64,000 bases of DNA. Origin: Metabacillus crassostreae. Lineage in GTDB: Bacteria; Bacillota; Bacilli; Bacillales; Bacillaceae. The DNA lies in NCBI RefSeq assembly GCF_016908395.1, contig NZ_JAFBDU010000005.1:1-64000 (forward strand), written 5' to 3'. The notes below the pieces were generated by a model. The model made no database searches. It was not told where the DNA came from and saw nothing but the letters and a program-made list of their open reading frames with translations. This document shows, in pieces, positions 27,261-36,482 of this stretch. The translations under genes were made by a program, and so were the position numbers. Positions within the stretch are counted from its first letter, which is position 1, and every line of letters begins with the position of its first letter.

Positions 27261-28322
27261 TTATTTAACTTTGCTTACAGCTTCTGAGAGTAAAGTTAAG
27301 TATTCGTCAATTGAGTATTCAATAGAAAGTGGGCTTGGAGTTCCAGATGCTGCAAGTGGTGTACCATTTCCGATAATTACAATAGAACCTCTTTCAATTG
27401 CTGGGATTTTTCCAAGGATTGGATCAGCTTGTAAAGCTGCAAGTGTATTTTCATCACCATATGATACTAAAATTTCAGCACCGTTAAGCATATCTGCATT
27501 TTCAGCACTTACTTCTAAAAAGAATTTACTTGGATCAGTAATTTGACTTGTAATACTTTCAGGGTATTCCATACCTAACTCACTAAGGAATGCACCACGT
27601 GGATCTCCAGGTGTGTAGACGTAGAACTTAGATAAATCAGCGGCGTCAATACTTACGAAGGCAGCTTTTTTACCTTTTAGTTCAGGATATTCACTTGCTT
27701 TGTCTTCAATTAATTTCTCTGTGTCAGCAATAAGCTGTTTACCTTCTTCTTCAAGTCCCATACCCATTGAGTTGTATGTAACCTGTTCACGCCATGAAGC
27801 TACCCAAGGGCTTGTTTGATAAGCAACAACTGGAGCGATTTCACTTAATGTATCATATTCTTCTTGAGTAATACCAGAATATGCTGCAAGAATAACATCT
27901 GGATTAGAATCAGCAATTGCTTCAAAATCTAAACCGTCTGTATCTTGATAGATATTTGGGCTGTCTTCACCAAGTTCTTTTAATTTCTCAGCAGTCCAAG
28001 GTAGCATGCCGCTATCATCTTGAACACCATAGTTTGCAGCAGAAAAACCTACAGGTACAACGCCAAGAGAAAGAGCAACGTCATGGTTTGACCATGCAAT
28101 AGTAGCAACGTTTTCAGGTTTTTCTTCAATTGTTGTTTCACCAAATGCATGCTTAATCACAATTGGATATTCTGTTGTAGCTTCTTCACTTTCAGCTTTT
28201 TCTGTATCTTCAGTAGTTGATGGCTCTGATTTTGCATTTGATTGTTGATCTGAATTTGAACAACCAACTAAAGCAATCATAAGCATAGCCATAATTAATG
28301 TTGTGAATAATTTTGCATTCAT
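27261..28322 (-). CDS. Iron-siderophore-binding lipoprotein
   Basis: A 353-residue surface lipoprotein. A hydrophobic signal ending ALVGCSN gives lipidation at Cys, followed by an acidic, Ser/Thr/Glu-rich linker and a FecB/PeriBP (class III) domain from about residue 50. PENVATIAW opens the domain, and LGVVPVGF and PDVILAAYSG follow. It captures ferric siderophore for the FecCD permeases; the exact siderophore is not deducible. I choose ATG 28322. The in-frame ATG at 28334 touches the AAAGGA site, although spacing to 28322 is long. First gene of the operon, directly behind a perfect Fur box. Confidence 0.9.
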   Translation of the reverse strand: MNAKLFTTLIMAMLMIALVGCSNSDQQSNAKSEPSTTEDTEKAESEEATTEYPIVIKHAFGETTIEEKPENVATIAWSNHDVALSLGVVPVGFSAANYGVQDDSGMLPWTAEKLKELGEDSPNIYQDTDGLDFEAIADSNPDVILAAYSGITQEEYDTLSEIAPVVAYQTSPWVASWREQVTYNSMGMGLEEEGKQLIADTEKLIEDKASEYPELKGKKAAFVSIDAADLSKFYVYTPGDPRGAFLSELGMEYPESITSQITDPSKFFLEVSAENADMLNGAEILVSYGDENTLAALQADPILGKIPAIERGSIVIIGNGTPLAASGTPSPLSIEYSIDEYLTLLSEAVSKVK

Positions 28323-28353
28323 TTTATATATCATTCCTTTATATGAGTTTAGT

Positions 28354-28368
28354 TGATAATAATTATCA
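28354..28368. promoter_or_regulatory. Fur box (exact 7-1-7) for the siderophore importer
   Basis: TGATAAT-A-ATTATCA is an exact 15-mer match to the B. subtilis Fur consensus, 31 bases upstream of the binding-protein start codon. It predicts iron-repressed transcription of the four-gene operon. Confidence 0.92.
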
Positions 28369-28555
28369 CTATCATTACTTTATATCCTCTTTATTGAGTT
28401 GTCAATACAATAGTTATAAGTAATACAGTCTAAAAATGAACGAATTAGAAGGGATTTTCTTTATGGTTATTGATATAGAGGGAAAACGGTATCATTAGTA
28501 ATAGGAAATAAAATACTAGATAATTGATGTTTTTAAAATAGATTTTATTAATGTA

Positions 28556-28590
28556 AAAGAGACCGTGAAACATTTAACGATCTCTTTTTT
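28556..28590. terminator. Bidirectional-type terminator
   Basis: A stem of about 10-12 bp with one mismatch (28556-28566 with 28579-28590), T-rich on both sides. On the minus strand it terminates the membrane-protein gene before the iron operon promoter. The rest of 28335-28677 holds only the Fur box. Confidence 0.6.
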
Positions 28591-28677
28591 TATATCTTTA
28601 GATGTATGTTTCATTCATGTAGAGAGTAGTATTATTATATCTTTTAAAGGAAACTACTATCTGAATACCCCCGATGA

Positions 28678-29367
28678 CTACTCCATTGTAGGGCTATGTG
28701 ACTTACCGTTGACTGTATCTATAGATTGTTTAGTTCTCCATAGATACAACGCAATCCACAAACATCCGATTGTAATTACAAGTCCATGTACAATTCTAAT
28801 TGGCTGAGTTCCCATGTACTGTGGAAGGTACAATATAAATCCTAATGCATAGGGGATACCGCTCCACTTTGATAGAATTTTGGATTTCCAAATGATTATT
28901 GCAACGAGTATTGAACTGGCTGCTAAAATAATTAGGCCAATCAAAATCATCAAAAACCCAGGTCCAAAACGAATGTCATTTACAAGACTCATCAAAGCAA
29001 CGTTTTGCTGATGTATGGCTTCTTGGCCAATTATATTCAAACTAAAAACCTCTGCTCCATAAAACGGAAGGATCAGACCTATTCCTATCCAAGCAAGAAT
29101 AAGACTCCGAAGAGCAAGCTTCTCAACCATGGTATTTTGTACTGAGAGATAAAAACTAAGGTGACCAATTCCTAATAACACGAAAGCTAATATTGCCATC
29201 ACATGTGAAATAAGCCATTCAATAGAGGAAAATGCTGAAGCACCTAATAAGGATGTTTCATCAGAAAACGGTCGAATGAAAGGATATAAAATAAAGAGAA
29301 TTCCTGCAACGGTTAGTGAAATAGCCCCCCATCTATAGCTTGTAGTCATTTCTAAGTTTTCTTTCAT
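28678..29367 (-). CDS. Six-to-seven-helix membrane protein of unknown function
   Basis: A 229-residue hydrophobic protein with about seven predicted membrane segments (first at about 13-33, last at about 190-210) and short polar loops. It ends in a polar tail. It looks like a DUF4386-type or related small integral membrane protein; I cannot name a function. AAGGGAG lies eight bases before the ATG. The promoter region carries two tandem palindromes (29394-29442), so it is probably under a dedicated repressor not encoded in this window. Confidence 0.75.
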   Translation of the reverse strand: MKENLEMTTSYRWGAISLTVAGILFILYPFIRPFSDETSLLGASAFSSIEWLISHVMAILAFVLLGIGHLSFYLSVQNTMVEKLALRSLILAWIGIGLILPFYGAEVFSLNIIGQEAIHQQNVALMSLVNDIRFGPGFLMILIGLIILAASSILVAIIIWKSKILSKWSGIPYALGFILYLPQYMGTQPIRIVHGLVITIGCLWIALYLWRTKQSIDTVNGKSHSPTME

Positions 29368-29393
29368 TTGAAATACTCCCTTCCATGAATTAT

Positions 29394-29442
29394 AAAACTA
29401 ATGATATTAGTTTTATATATATCATAACTAACAGCATTAGTT
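29394..29442. promoter_or_regulatory. Tandem palindromic operators
   Basis: Site 1 (29394-29414) is a perfect 9-3-9 palindrome, AAAACTAAT-gat-ATTAGTTTT. Site 2 (29426-29442) is a near copy, AACTAAC-agc-ATTAGTT. Centres are 30 bp apart, about three helical turns, so both face the same side. They lie 27-75 bases upstream of the membrane-protein start. The form suggests a dimeric repressor such as a TetR-family protein (inference). Confidence 0.65.
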
Positions 29443-29666
29443 TTTACAACTTATTCATTATAAAAATTCCATACAAAATAAATAAGAGAGATTTTTTGAA
29501 AATTAGTTAGAATTGATAAATATCAAGTTAAGTAAAAAAAGGCTAATTGTTGAACGATTAATATAATTTTTATAAATTTGTTCGGTAATTTAGTGAAATT
29601 ATGTTGAAATATCTCCGTAATAAACGATATTATTAGCTTAAATACAAACATTCAGGGGGTTATGAA

Positions 29667-30848
29667 ATGTACGGAGCACCAAACTATACATACGCTAAAA
29701 AGCTATTATTATTAGGATCAGGAGAATTAGGGAAAGAGGTTATCATTGAAGCACAAAGATTAGGAGTAGAAACGATAGCAGTCGACCGTTATGAAGGTGC
29801 ACCTGCTATGCAGGTTGCACATCGTTTTCATGTTGTTGATATGTTAGACGGTCAACAGCTTCGTGCAGTAATTGAGCAGGAGAAGCCAGATTTTATTGTT
29901 CCAGAAATTGAGGCAATAGCAACAGCAACGCTTGTGGAATTGGAAAAAGAGGGCTATAACGTCATCCCAACAGCATATGCTGCACAACTAACAATGGATC
30001 GTGAAGGCATTCGCCGATTAGCAAGTGAAAAATTGGAACTTCCAACAGCTAAATATGAATTTGCTAACTCTCTAGATGAACTAAAGAAGGCTGTAAGTAT
30101 AATTGGTACACCTTGTGTGATAAAACCACTTATGAGCTCTTCTGGAAAAGGTCAAACAGTTTGCCGTACAGAAGATGATATAGAAAACTCCTGGCAGGAA
30201 GCACTAAACAGTGGAAGAGGCAAAAGTACAAGAGTCATAGTTGAAGAATTTATTAAATTCGATTCAGAAATCACCTTACTAACAGTACGCTCTGTATCAG
30301 GAACGGTTTTTTGTCCACCAATAGGTCATGTACAACAAGATGGAGACTATATTGAATCATGGCAGCCACATGTAATGAGTGAGGAACTAATTAAGGAAGC
30401 AGAAGAAATTTCAAGAAAAGTTACTGACGAGCTTGGAGGGTACGGTCTGTTTGGTGTAGAATTGTTCATCACCTCTAACGGTATTTATTTTAGTGAGGTA
30501 TCACCAAGACCACATGATACAGGTATGGTGACTCTAGCTACTCAAGATTTATCAGAATTTGCTCTTCATGTACGAGCAATTTTAGGACTACCTGTTTCAG
30601 AGGTTCACATCACATCTCCAGGTGCAAGTCGCGCTATTAAGGCAACAAAGGAAAGTAAAACGTATCAAATTTCTGGCATGAACCAAGCATTAGCTGTAGA
30701 AGATACCCAAATAAGAATATTCGGAAAGCCTGATACTAAAATTGGCCGCCGCATGGCTGTTATTCTTAGCAAAGGAAAAGACGTAGAAATTGCCCGCCAA
30801 CGTGCTGAAAAAGCAGGAGGAAAGATTGTTATTTCTACTGAGGAATAA
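29667..30848 (+). CDS. purT: PurT, formate-dependent phosphoribosylglycinamide formyltransferase
   Basis: A 393-residue ATP-grasp enzyme converting GAR, formate and ATP to FGAR, the folate-independent route for step 3 of purine synthesis. The N-terminal pre-ATP-grasp motif [13 protein letters not shown] is at about residues 12-24, the ATP-grasp core includes [16 protein letters not shown], and [14 protein letters not shown] is the metal-binding end typical of PurT. GGGGG precedes the ATG. A single GTTCGG-type PurBox half lies at 29578-29585, but the paired box at proper spacing is missing, so PurR control is uncertain. Confidence 0.94.
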   Translation: MYGAPNYTYAKKLLLLGSGELGKEVIIEAQRLGVETIAVDRYEGAPAMQVAHRFHVVDMLDGQQLRAVIEQEKPDFIVPEIEAIATATLVELEKEGYNVIPTAYAAQLTMDREGIRRLASEKLELPTAKYEFANSLDELKKAVSIIGTPCVIKPLMSSSGKGQTVCRTEDDIENSWQEALNSGRGKSTRVIVEEFIKFDSEITLLTVRSVSGTVFCPPIGHVQQDGDYIESWQPHVMSEELIKEAEEISRKVTDELGGYGLFGVELFITSNGIYFSEVSPRPHDTGMVTLATQDLSEFALHVRAILGLPVSEVHITSPGASRAIKATKESKTYQISGMNQALAVEDTQIRIFGKPDTKIGRRMAVILSKGKDVEIARQRAEKAGGKIVISTEE

Positions 30849-30967
30849 AACTAGGCAAAATAATATGTTGAGGTAAGTGAAAGGGTGACTGTTCATAGCC
30901 TGACCGCTGATTCTCAGAAAATGATTTTAATAGAAGGCTTATTCTTTTTAGATAACATGGAGATAGA

Positions 30968-31200
30968 TACTGGGACATAGGTATTTGTTGTCTTCAATAG
31001 ATTTTTTGATTTTGCATATTATTTTTAAGAACTAGTGTAATGGAGCGGGAGACATTTGACTCCTGCGGGTGCAGAGGAAAGGTTGAGACCCCACAGGCGC
31101 TTACGCCGAGGAGGCTCAGCTTCCTCCCTGCGGAAAGCAAATGTCTGCAGCGCAATGGAACGGAACTTGTTAATACAGCTTAACTGACTAATAGAAACAG
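30968..31200 (+). repeat. Dispersed repeat copy B (short form)
   Basis: Begins with CTGGGACATA like copy A, but the left hairpin module is missing and the conserved core starts within 20 bases. The core runs about 31040-31165, including CTGCGGAAAGCAAATGTCT pairing back to AGACATTTG near 31050. No right terminal repeat is recognisable. It lies between convergent purT and ahpF. The rest of 30849-31354 shows no gene. Confidence 0.75.
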
Positions 31201-31354
31201 TATTATATATAAATGGTTTAGAATGATTTAGAATTGATCTTTAAGGAAGATCTCCTTAATAACGTCCCAGTTTCTTCCGACTTTTCTGCTTGTATTTATA
31301 GTTGGAAATATTTCAATGCTAAGAATAAGTTGTCTTAATCTACAGACCAATAAC

Positions 31355-31399
31355 AAAAAAGTCGCTACACTATCGTTTCGATAGCATAGCGACTTTTTT
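31355..31399. terminator. Terminator of the ahpCF operon
   Basis: A 13-bp outer stem (31355-31367 with 31387-31399) with an inner ATCG/CGAT pair, A-run on one side and T-run on the other. Functional in both directions between convergent units. Confidence 0.85.
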
Positions 31400-31405
31400 A
31401 GATTA

Positions 31406-32935
31406 TCAATTTCGAATAAGGTAATCAAACGCACCTAATGCTGCATTTGCTCCAGATCCCATTGAAATAATAATTTGGTTATATGGATTATCTGTACAGT
31501 CACCTGCTGCAAATAGTCCAGGAATTGTTGTTCCATTGTGTTTGTCTACAATGATTTCACCAATACGGTTACGTTCTACGATTCCTTCTAACCAATCTGT
31601 GTTAGGTACAAGACCTATTTGCACAAACACACCTTGTAATTCGATATGTTTTACTTCTTCTGTATCACGATCAATGTAAGAAATTCCGTTTACAGTATCT
31701 GTACCAGTGATTTCTTTTGTTTGAACATTCTTTAAGACTGTTACGTTTGGAAGGCTGTATAGACGTTTTTGCAAGACGTCATCAGCTTTTAACTCAGGAT
31801 TAAATTCAAGTACTGTTACATGTTTAACAATACCTGCAAGGTCAATAGCTGCCTCAATACCTGAATTACCTCCACCAATAACAGCTACATCTTTACCTTC
31901 GAACAATGGTCCATCACAATGTGGGCAGTATGCAACACCTTTGTTTTTGAATTCTTGTTCACCAGGAACGCCAACATTTCTCCAACGAGCACCTGTTGAA
32001 ACAATAACAGACTTACTCTTTAGAATAGCGCCATTTTCAAGCTCAAGCTCAAAAAGATCTTTCTTTTCGATTCCTTTTGCTCGCTGTAAATTCATCACAT
32101 CGATATTGTATTCTTTCACATGTTCTTCAAGGCTTGCAACAAGCTTAGGTCCTTCAGTTTGCTTTACACTAATGAAGTTTTCAATACTCATTGTATCTAG
32201 AACTTGACCACCAAAGCGTTCAGCAACAATTCCAGTACGTATACCTTTACGAGCTGCATAGATTGCTGCACTTGAACCAGCAGGACCGCCACCAACTACA
32301 AGAACATCATATGGATCTTTATCAGATAGCTCAGATGCATCTACGCCACTGCCTACTTTTGCTAAGATTTCATCTAATGTCATACGGCCACTGCCAAACG
32401 GTTCTGCATTTAAGTAAACAGTTGGAACAGCCATAATATTCTTGCTCTCTACTTCATCCTTGAATGCTGCGCCATCAATCATTGTGTGTGTAATGTTCGG
32501 ATTTAAGACGCTCATTACATTTAATGCTTGGACAACATCAGGACAGTTATGACAAGTTAAGCTAACATATGATTCAAAGTGATATTCACCTTTTATCTTT
32601 TTAATTTGCTCAATGACCTTTTGGTCAACCTTTGGTGCTCTTCCACTTACTTGTAGTAATGCTAATACTAATGAAGTGAATTCATGACCTAAAGGAATAC
32701 CTGCGAATGTAACACCAGTGTCTTCTCCAATACGATTCACACTGAAGCTAGGAGTTCTCGTTAATTCAGCTTTTTCGAATGTGATTTTAGAAGACATAGA
32801 AGCTAGCTCTTCAACAAGAGCCAGCATGTCCTTTGATGTTTCATCTGAACCAACACTAACTTTAAGAACAATATCACTTTCTAATAAATCAAGATATTGA
32901 TTAAGCTGTGCTTTAATATCTGCTTCAAGTACCAT
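31406..32935 (-). CDS. ahpF: AhpF, alkyl hydroperoxide reductase flavoprotein subunit
   Basis: A 509-residue NADH-dependent disulfide reductase. An N-terminal double-thioredoxin-fold domain has the redox CxxC in LTCHNCPDV (about residue 130). A thioredoxin-reductase-like domain follows, with FAD site [12 protein letters not shown], active CxxC in AYCPHCDG and NADH site [13 protein letters not shown]-terminal FAD motif [10 protein letters not shown] is present. It passes electrons from NADH to AhpC for peroxide reduction in the cytosol. AAGGAG precedes the ATG, and ahpC lies 11 bases upstream, so they are co-transcribed. Confidence 0.96.
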   Translation of the reverse strand: MVLEADIKAQLNQYLDLLESDIVLKVSVGSDETSKDMLALVEELASMSSKITFEKAELTRTPSFSVNRIGEDTGVTFAGIPLGHEFTSLVLALLQVSGRAPKVDQKVIEQIKKIKGEYHFESYVSLTCHNCPDVVQALNVMSVLNPNITHTMIDGAAFKDEVESKNIMAVPTVYLNAEPFGSGRMTLDEILAKVGSGVDASELSDKDPYDVLVVGGGPAGSSAAIYAARKGIRTGIVAERFGGQVLDTMSIENFISVKQTEGPKLVASLEEHVKEYNIDVMNLQRAKGIEKKDLFELELENGAILKSKSVIVSTGARWRNVGVPGEQEFKNKGVAYCPHCDGPLFEGKDVAVIGGGNSGIEAAIDLAGIVKHVTVLEFNPELKADDVLQKRLYSLPNVTVLKNVQTKEITGTDTVNGISYIDRDTEEVKHIELQGVFVQIGLVPNTDWLEGIVERNRIGEIIVDKHNGTTIPGLFAAGDCTDNPYNQIIISMGSGANAALGAFDYLIRN

Positions 32936-32946
32936 TATTTCACTCC

Positions 32947-33510
32947 TTAAATCTTCCCTACAAGATCAAGGCTTGGTTTTAGAGTTTCAGAACCTTCTTG
33001 CCATTTAGCTGGGCAAACTTCACCTGGGTTTTTACGAACATATTGTGCAGCTTTAATTTTGTTTACAAGAACACTTGCATCACGACCAATTCCACCTGCA
33101 TTAATTTCAACAGTTTGAATGATTCCGTCTGGATCGATAATAAATGTTCCGCGATCAGCAAGACCTTCTTCTTCGTTTAAAACTTCGAAGTTACGAGAAA
33201 TTGTTTGTGATGGATCACCAATCATAGCATATGTAATTTTTCCAATTGTTGCTGAGCTATCGTGCCAGCCTTTATGTGTGAAATGAGTATCAGTTGAAAC
33301 AGAATACACTTCAACTCCTAATTCTTTTAAAGCAGCATATTCATTTTGAAGATCTTCAAGTTCAGTTGGGCATACGAATGTGAAATCTGCAGGGTAGAAA
33401 CAGAATACACTCCATTGTCCTTTTAGACTTTCATTTGTAACATCGATAAACTCACCATTTTTATAAGCTTTTGCGTTAAAAGGTTTTACTTCAGATCCGA
33501 TTAAAGACAT
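32947..33510 (-). CDS. ahpC: AhpC, 2-Cys peroxiredoxin
   Basis: A 187-residue typical 2-Cys peroxiredoxin, usual length. Opens [19 protein letters not shown]. The peroxidatic Cys is in [14 protein letters not shown] (near residue 47), and the resolving Cys is in [10 protein letters not shown] (near 166). It reduces H2O2, organic peroxides and peroxynitrite, and is recycled by AhpF. The ATG at 33510 follows an AGGAGG site; the longer in-frame reading to 33546 has no such support. The upstream region holds a sigma-A-like promoter and a large palindrome. Confidence 0.96.
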   Translation of the reverse strand: MSLIGSEVKPFNAKAYKNGEFIDVTNESLKGQWSVFCFYPADFTFVCPTELEDLQNEYAALKELGVEVYSVSTDTHFTHKGWHDSSATIGKITYAMIGDPSQTISRNFEVLNEEEGLADRGTFIIDPDGIIQTVEINAGGIGRDASVLVNKIKAAQYVRKNPGEVCPAKWQEGSETLKPSLDLVGKI

Positions 33511-33584
33511 AATTTTTTTCCTCCTAGTATGTTTTTGGGAATGCAAATAGTTAGCTTATGTCATATAAGCTAATCTAATAAAAA

Positions 33585-33620
33585 CAAATAATGAAAATTA
33601 ACCTTAATTTTTATTATTTG
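33585..33620. promoter_or_regulatory. 36-bp palindrome in the ahpC 5' region
   Basis: Arms 33585-33601 and 33604-33620 match in 16 of 17 positions around a central CC. It lies between the candidate promoter and ahpC, with a second 9-bp inverted repeat (33551-33559 with 33565-33573) nearer the gene. It could be a repressor site or a 5'-UTR hairpin. I found no clean 7-1-7 PerR box, although ahpC is PerR-controlled in B. subtilis. Confidence 0.5.
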
Positions 33621-33646
33621 ATGATAATAACTTTAAATACATATTA

Positions 33647-33675
33647 ATTATTGTATAAATTCCATTCTATGTCAA
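33647..33675 (-). promoter_or_regulatory. Candidate sigma-A promoter of ahpCF
   Basis: On the minus strand, -35 TTGACA (33675-33670, exact) and -10 AATAAT (33652-33647) are separated by 17 bases, about 140 bases before the ahpC start. Transcription would begin near 33640, placing the 36-bp palindrome in the leader. Confidence 0.6.
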
Positions 33676-34097
33676 GGATAACGGTTAGTTTAAACAGAAT
33701 GGTTTTTTGATGAAAAAATTATCCTTGTGAGGAGTATAAGGACCTGTTTTTTTACCTGTTCTTGTTCACAAAATTATCAATTACTATCAATAATCTCAAT
33801 TACCAGCTGATATTAGTTTGCCCTTGAAATACTTAAATGAAACATAGATGACGAATAAAGTATTAATTAAACCTATATTTTTGTTAATCAATAAAATATA
33901 GTTGCTCCTAATTACTAAGAAGAAAATCGAGGCTGGGATATAAATATCCTGTACATTCTTTTCTTCAGCTTACATCATATCTTTAGGATTTGTAGAATAG
34001 GAATAAATCGTCACATTTGAAACCATTGCTCAATCTGAAATGGATAAATGGTTCAATGAAGAGATATTAAAAGAATTCATTCTACAAATTGGTTTGT

Positions 34098-34180
34098 ATT
34101 TTATATAAAGGTCCAAGAAATTAACTAAATTCTTCTATATAATAAGAAGTGTTCTTGGACAGTAACATTCTATATAAAAT
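34098..34180. repeat. Triple-nested inverted repeat, orphan
   Basis: Three nested perfect pairs: 34098-34107 with 34171-34180 (10 bp), 34111-34119 with 34152-34160 (9 bp, GTCCAAGAA), and 34130-34134 with 34144-34148 (5 bp). It lies in the middle of a 1.2-kb gene-free stretch (33511-34701) whose other contents are the ahpC promoter and mqo leader. It may be a structured RNA or the remains of a mobile element; a partial repeat end (GAGGCTGGGATATAA, near 33931) lies to its left. Confidence 0.55.
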
Positions 34181-34621
34181 AATTGCTGTTTATTGAATTT
34201 AACACATGAGAAATTCAGTGAACGATTTGAAAAGTAATGGTAAAATTAAAAATGTAACTGTTTTCTTAAACTTGAGTATGACTCTCCACAATAAGTGAAC
34301 AATTGTTCATAATTATCCTGTTCCTAAAGCTTTGTGGAAGGACTTCACACTTTTTTAAACACTCTAAATAGTTTATAATAGTCAGATAATACTAGAAACT
34401 TTAATTCATGCTCCTTTCTGAAAGATTGCTACTAATGAACACAATAATCTAGTTGTGACTGTAAATTTAACGCTAAATAGTTCTTTTTAATCAAGAAAAG
34501 GTGCAATAAGACTTTAAATTGTGTGATTTGCATAAAGTTTCTTAAAGCGATAATTTTACGAAAATAGCCTTAATTTATGAATAGCTATGATAAAGCCTTT
34601 GGATTAATTTTTAGACAGAAA

Positions 34622-34673
34622 AGGTGTTTCTTAGGTCGCTTCTTACATCTATGAAACCTAAGCAGGAGCACCT
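34622..34673 (+). promoter_or_regulatory. Stem-loop in the mqo leader
   Basis: Nested pairs AGGTG (34622-34626) with CACCT (34669-34673) and CTTAGGT (34630-34636) with ACCTAAG (34656-34662). It ends about 19 bases before the mqo ribosome site. No T-run follows, so it is not a terminator. It may affect mqo mRNA stability or translation; no known riboswitch class is recognised. Confidence 0.4.
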
Positions 34674-34701
34674 GCAAATATAGGGGATAAGGAAGGTTAT
34701 A

Positions 34702-36204
34702 ATGGGGAACGTACAGAATAGAACAGACGTTATCTTAATTGGTGCCGGGGTCATGAGTGCGACCTTGGGAACACTTTTGAAGGAATTAGTACCAGAATGG
34801 GAAATTACAGTTTTTGAAAAACTCTCCAAGGCTGGAGATGAAAGCTCTAATGAATGGAATAATGCAGGAACAGGTCACGCAGCACTATGTGAACTTAATT
34901 ATACAAGTGAGCGCCCTGATGGGTCTGTAGATATTAGCAAAGCGATAAAAGTTAATGAACAGTTTCAGGTTTCAATGCAATTCTGGTCTCATCTTGTGAA
35001 CAGCAATTTAATAAAAAATCCTCAGGACTTTATTATGCCGCTACCACATATGAGTATGGTTCAAGGAGCCGAAAATGTAGAATTTTTAAGAAACCGTTTT
35101 GAAGCAATGACAAATAACCCGCTGTTTCAAGGAATGGAATTTTCAGATGATCCGAAGAAATTAATGGAGTGGATTCCACTTATTATGCAAAATCGATCAT
35201 CTAATGAAGCAATAGCAGCAACAAAAATTGACTCTGGAACTGATGTTAATTTTGGTGCATTAACTCGCATGCTGTTTGATCATTTAAAGAGCAAGGATGT
35301 AAATCTAAAATACAATCATAGTGTTGAAAATATGAACCGCACTAGTGATGGTTCATGGGAATTAAAGGTTAAGAATGTTGAGAGCGGTAACATCGAAAAT
35401 CATACTGCTAAATTTGTATTTATCGGAGGTGGGGGCGGAAGTCTTCATCTATTGCAAAAGTCTGGTATTCCTGAAGGAAGACAAATTGGTGGGTTCCCGG
35501 TAAGTGGGATCTTTATGGTATGTAATAATCCAGAAATAGTAGCTCAGCATCATGCAAAAGTATACGGAAAAGCTAAAGTTGGTGCTCCGCCAATGTCTGT
35601 ACCACATCTTGATACACGATTTATTGATAATAAGAAATCATTATTATTTGGACCTTTTGCTGGATTTTCACCAAAGTTCTTAAAAACAGGTTCAATATTT
35701 GATTTAATCACTTCGGTGAAGCCAGATAATCTAATCACTATGTTGGCTGCAGGTGCAAAAAACATGTCGTTGACAAAGTATCTGATTCAGCAGGTTATGT
35801 TATCAAAAGAAAAGCGTATGGATGAGCTACGTGAGTTTATACCGAATGCAGTAAGTGAGGATTGGGATTTTGTTGTGGCAGGACAGCGTGTACAGGTTAT
35901 TAAAGATACTGAAGATGGAGGGAGAGGAACTCTTCAATTTGGTACAGAGGTAATCAATAGTGCTGATGGATCAATAGCTGCATTGTTGGGCGCTTCTCCT
36001 GGTGCGTCAACAGCTGTTCACGTTATGCTTGATGTGCTTACTAAATGCTTCCCAGAGCATATCGATGAATGGGAACCGAAAATCAAACAAATGATTCCTT
36101 CTTATGGCTTGTCATTAATGGAAAACCCAAAGCTTCTTGAAGAAATTCATGCTTCAACAGCAGAGACGCTTGGTTTAATTGAAAAAAAAACAGTATATAG
36201 CTGA
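34702..36204 (+). CDS. mqo: Mqo, malate:quinone oxidoreductase
   Basis: A 500-residue FAD-dependent peripheral membrane enzyme oxidising L-malate to oxaloacetate with electrons to quinone. FAD-binding motif [17 protein letters not shown] is at the N-terminus, with family hallmarks [34 protein letters not shown] and [16 protein letters not shown]. Length is standard for Mqo. ATAAGGAAGG precedes the ATG by six bases. Single-gene unit ended by a terminator at 36246. Confidence 0.95.
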   Translation: MGNVQNRTDVILIGAGVMSATLGTLLKELVPEWEITVFEKLSKAGDESSNEWNNAGTGHAALCELNYTSERPDGSVDISKAIKVNEQFQVSMQFWSHLVNSNLIKNPQDFIMPLPHMSMVQGAENVEFLRNRFEAMTNNPLFQGMEFSDDPKKLMEWIPLIMQNRSSNEAIAATKIDSGTDVNFGALTRMLFDHLKSKDVNLKYNHSVENMNRTSDGSWELKVKNVESGNIENHTAKFVFIGGGGGSLHLLQKSGIPEGRQIGGFPVSGIFMVCNNPEIVAQHHAKVYGKAKVGAPPMSVPHLDTRFIDNKKSLLFGPFAGFSPKFLKTGSIFDLITSVKPDNLITMLAAGAKNMSLTKYLIQQVMLSKEKRMDELREFIPNAVSEDWDFVVAGQRVQVIKDTEDGGRGTLQFGTEVINSADGSIAALLGASPGASTAVHVMLDVLTKCFPEHIDEWEPKIKQMIPSYGLSLMENPKLLEEIHASTAETLGLIEKKTVYS

Positions 36205-36245
36205 TTTTTTAATAATATAAGTATTTAATCTTTATAAAATGTTTG

Positions 36246-36277
36246 CCTTTGATCTGCCTTAGATTAAAGGTTTTTTT
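36246..36277 (+). terminator. Terminator of mqo
   Basis: An 8-bp stem with one mismatch (36246-36253 with 36263-36270) followed by seven T. Confidence 0.75.
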
Positions 36278-36315
36278 CTATAGTTTTTTAGAATTTAAAT
36301 AAAAATAAATGAAAA

Positions 36316-36452
36316 TGGTTAGGACACCGAGTATTTGAGCTAAAGATAAACCCAAATTATTAGGAGAAATTTCAATTAATCTCTTTCCTTATAATTCGGG
36401 TCTTTTTTGTTTTTACATACTATTTTTAAGAATAAGTGGAAAGTGAATAGAA
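36316..36452 (+). repeat. Dispersed repeat copy C (truncated)
   Basis: Shares with copies A and D the left end (GTTAGGACAC at the GCTGGGACAT position), the hairpin module with CCCAAATTATTAGG and TATAATTCGGGT arms, and the ACATACTATTTTTAAGAA segment. The GC-rich core is missing. It sits between convergent mqo and the L,D-transpeptidase gene. Confidence 0.65.
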
Positions 36453-36482
36453 CTAATTTTAATCCACCATAACAACAATCCC

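Noticed and set aside
29520-29666. Purine riboswitch or paired PurBox before purT
   Set aside because: No purine aptamer core is recognisable and only one PurBox half-like sequence is present; the opposite half is not at the required spacing.
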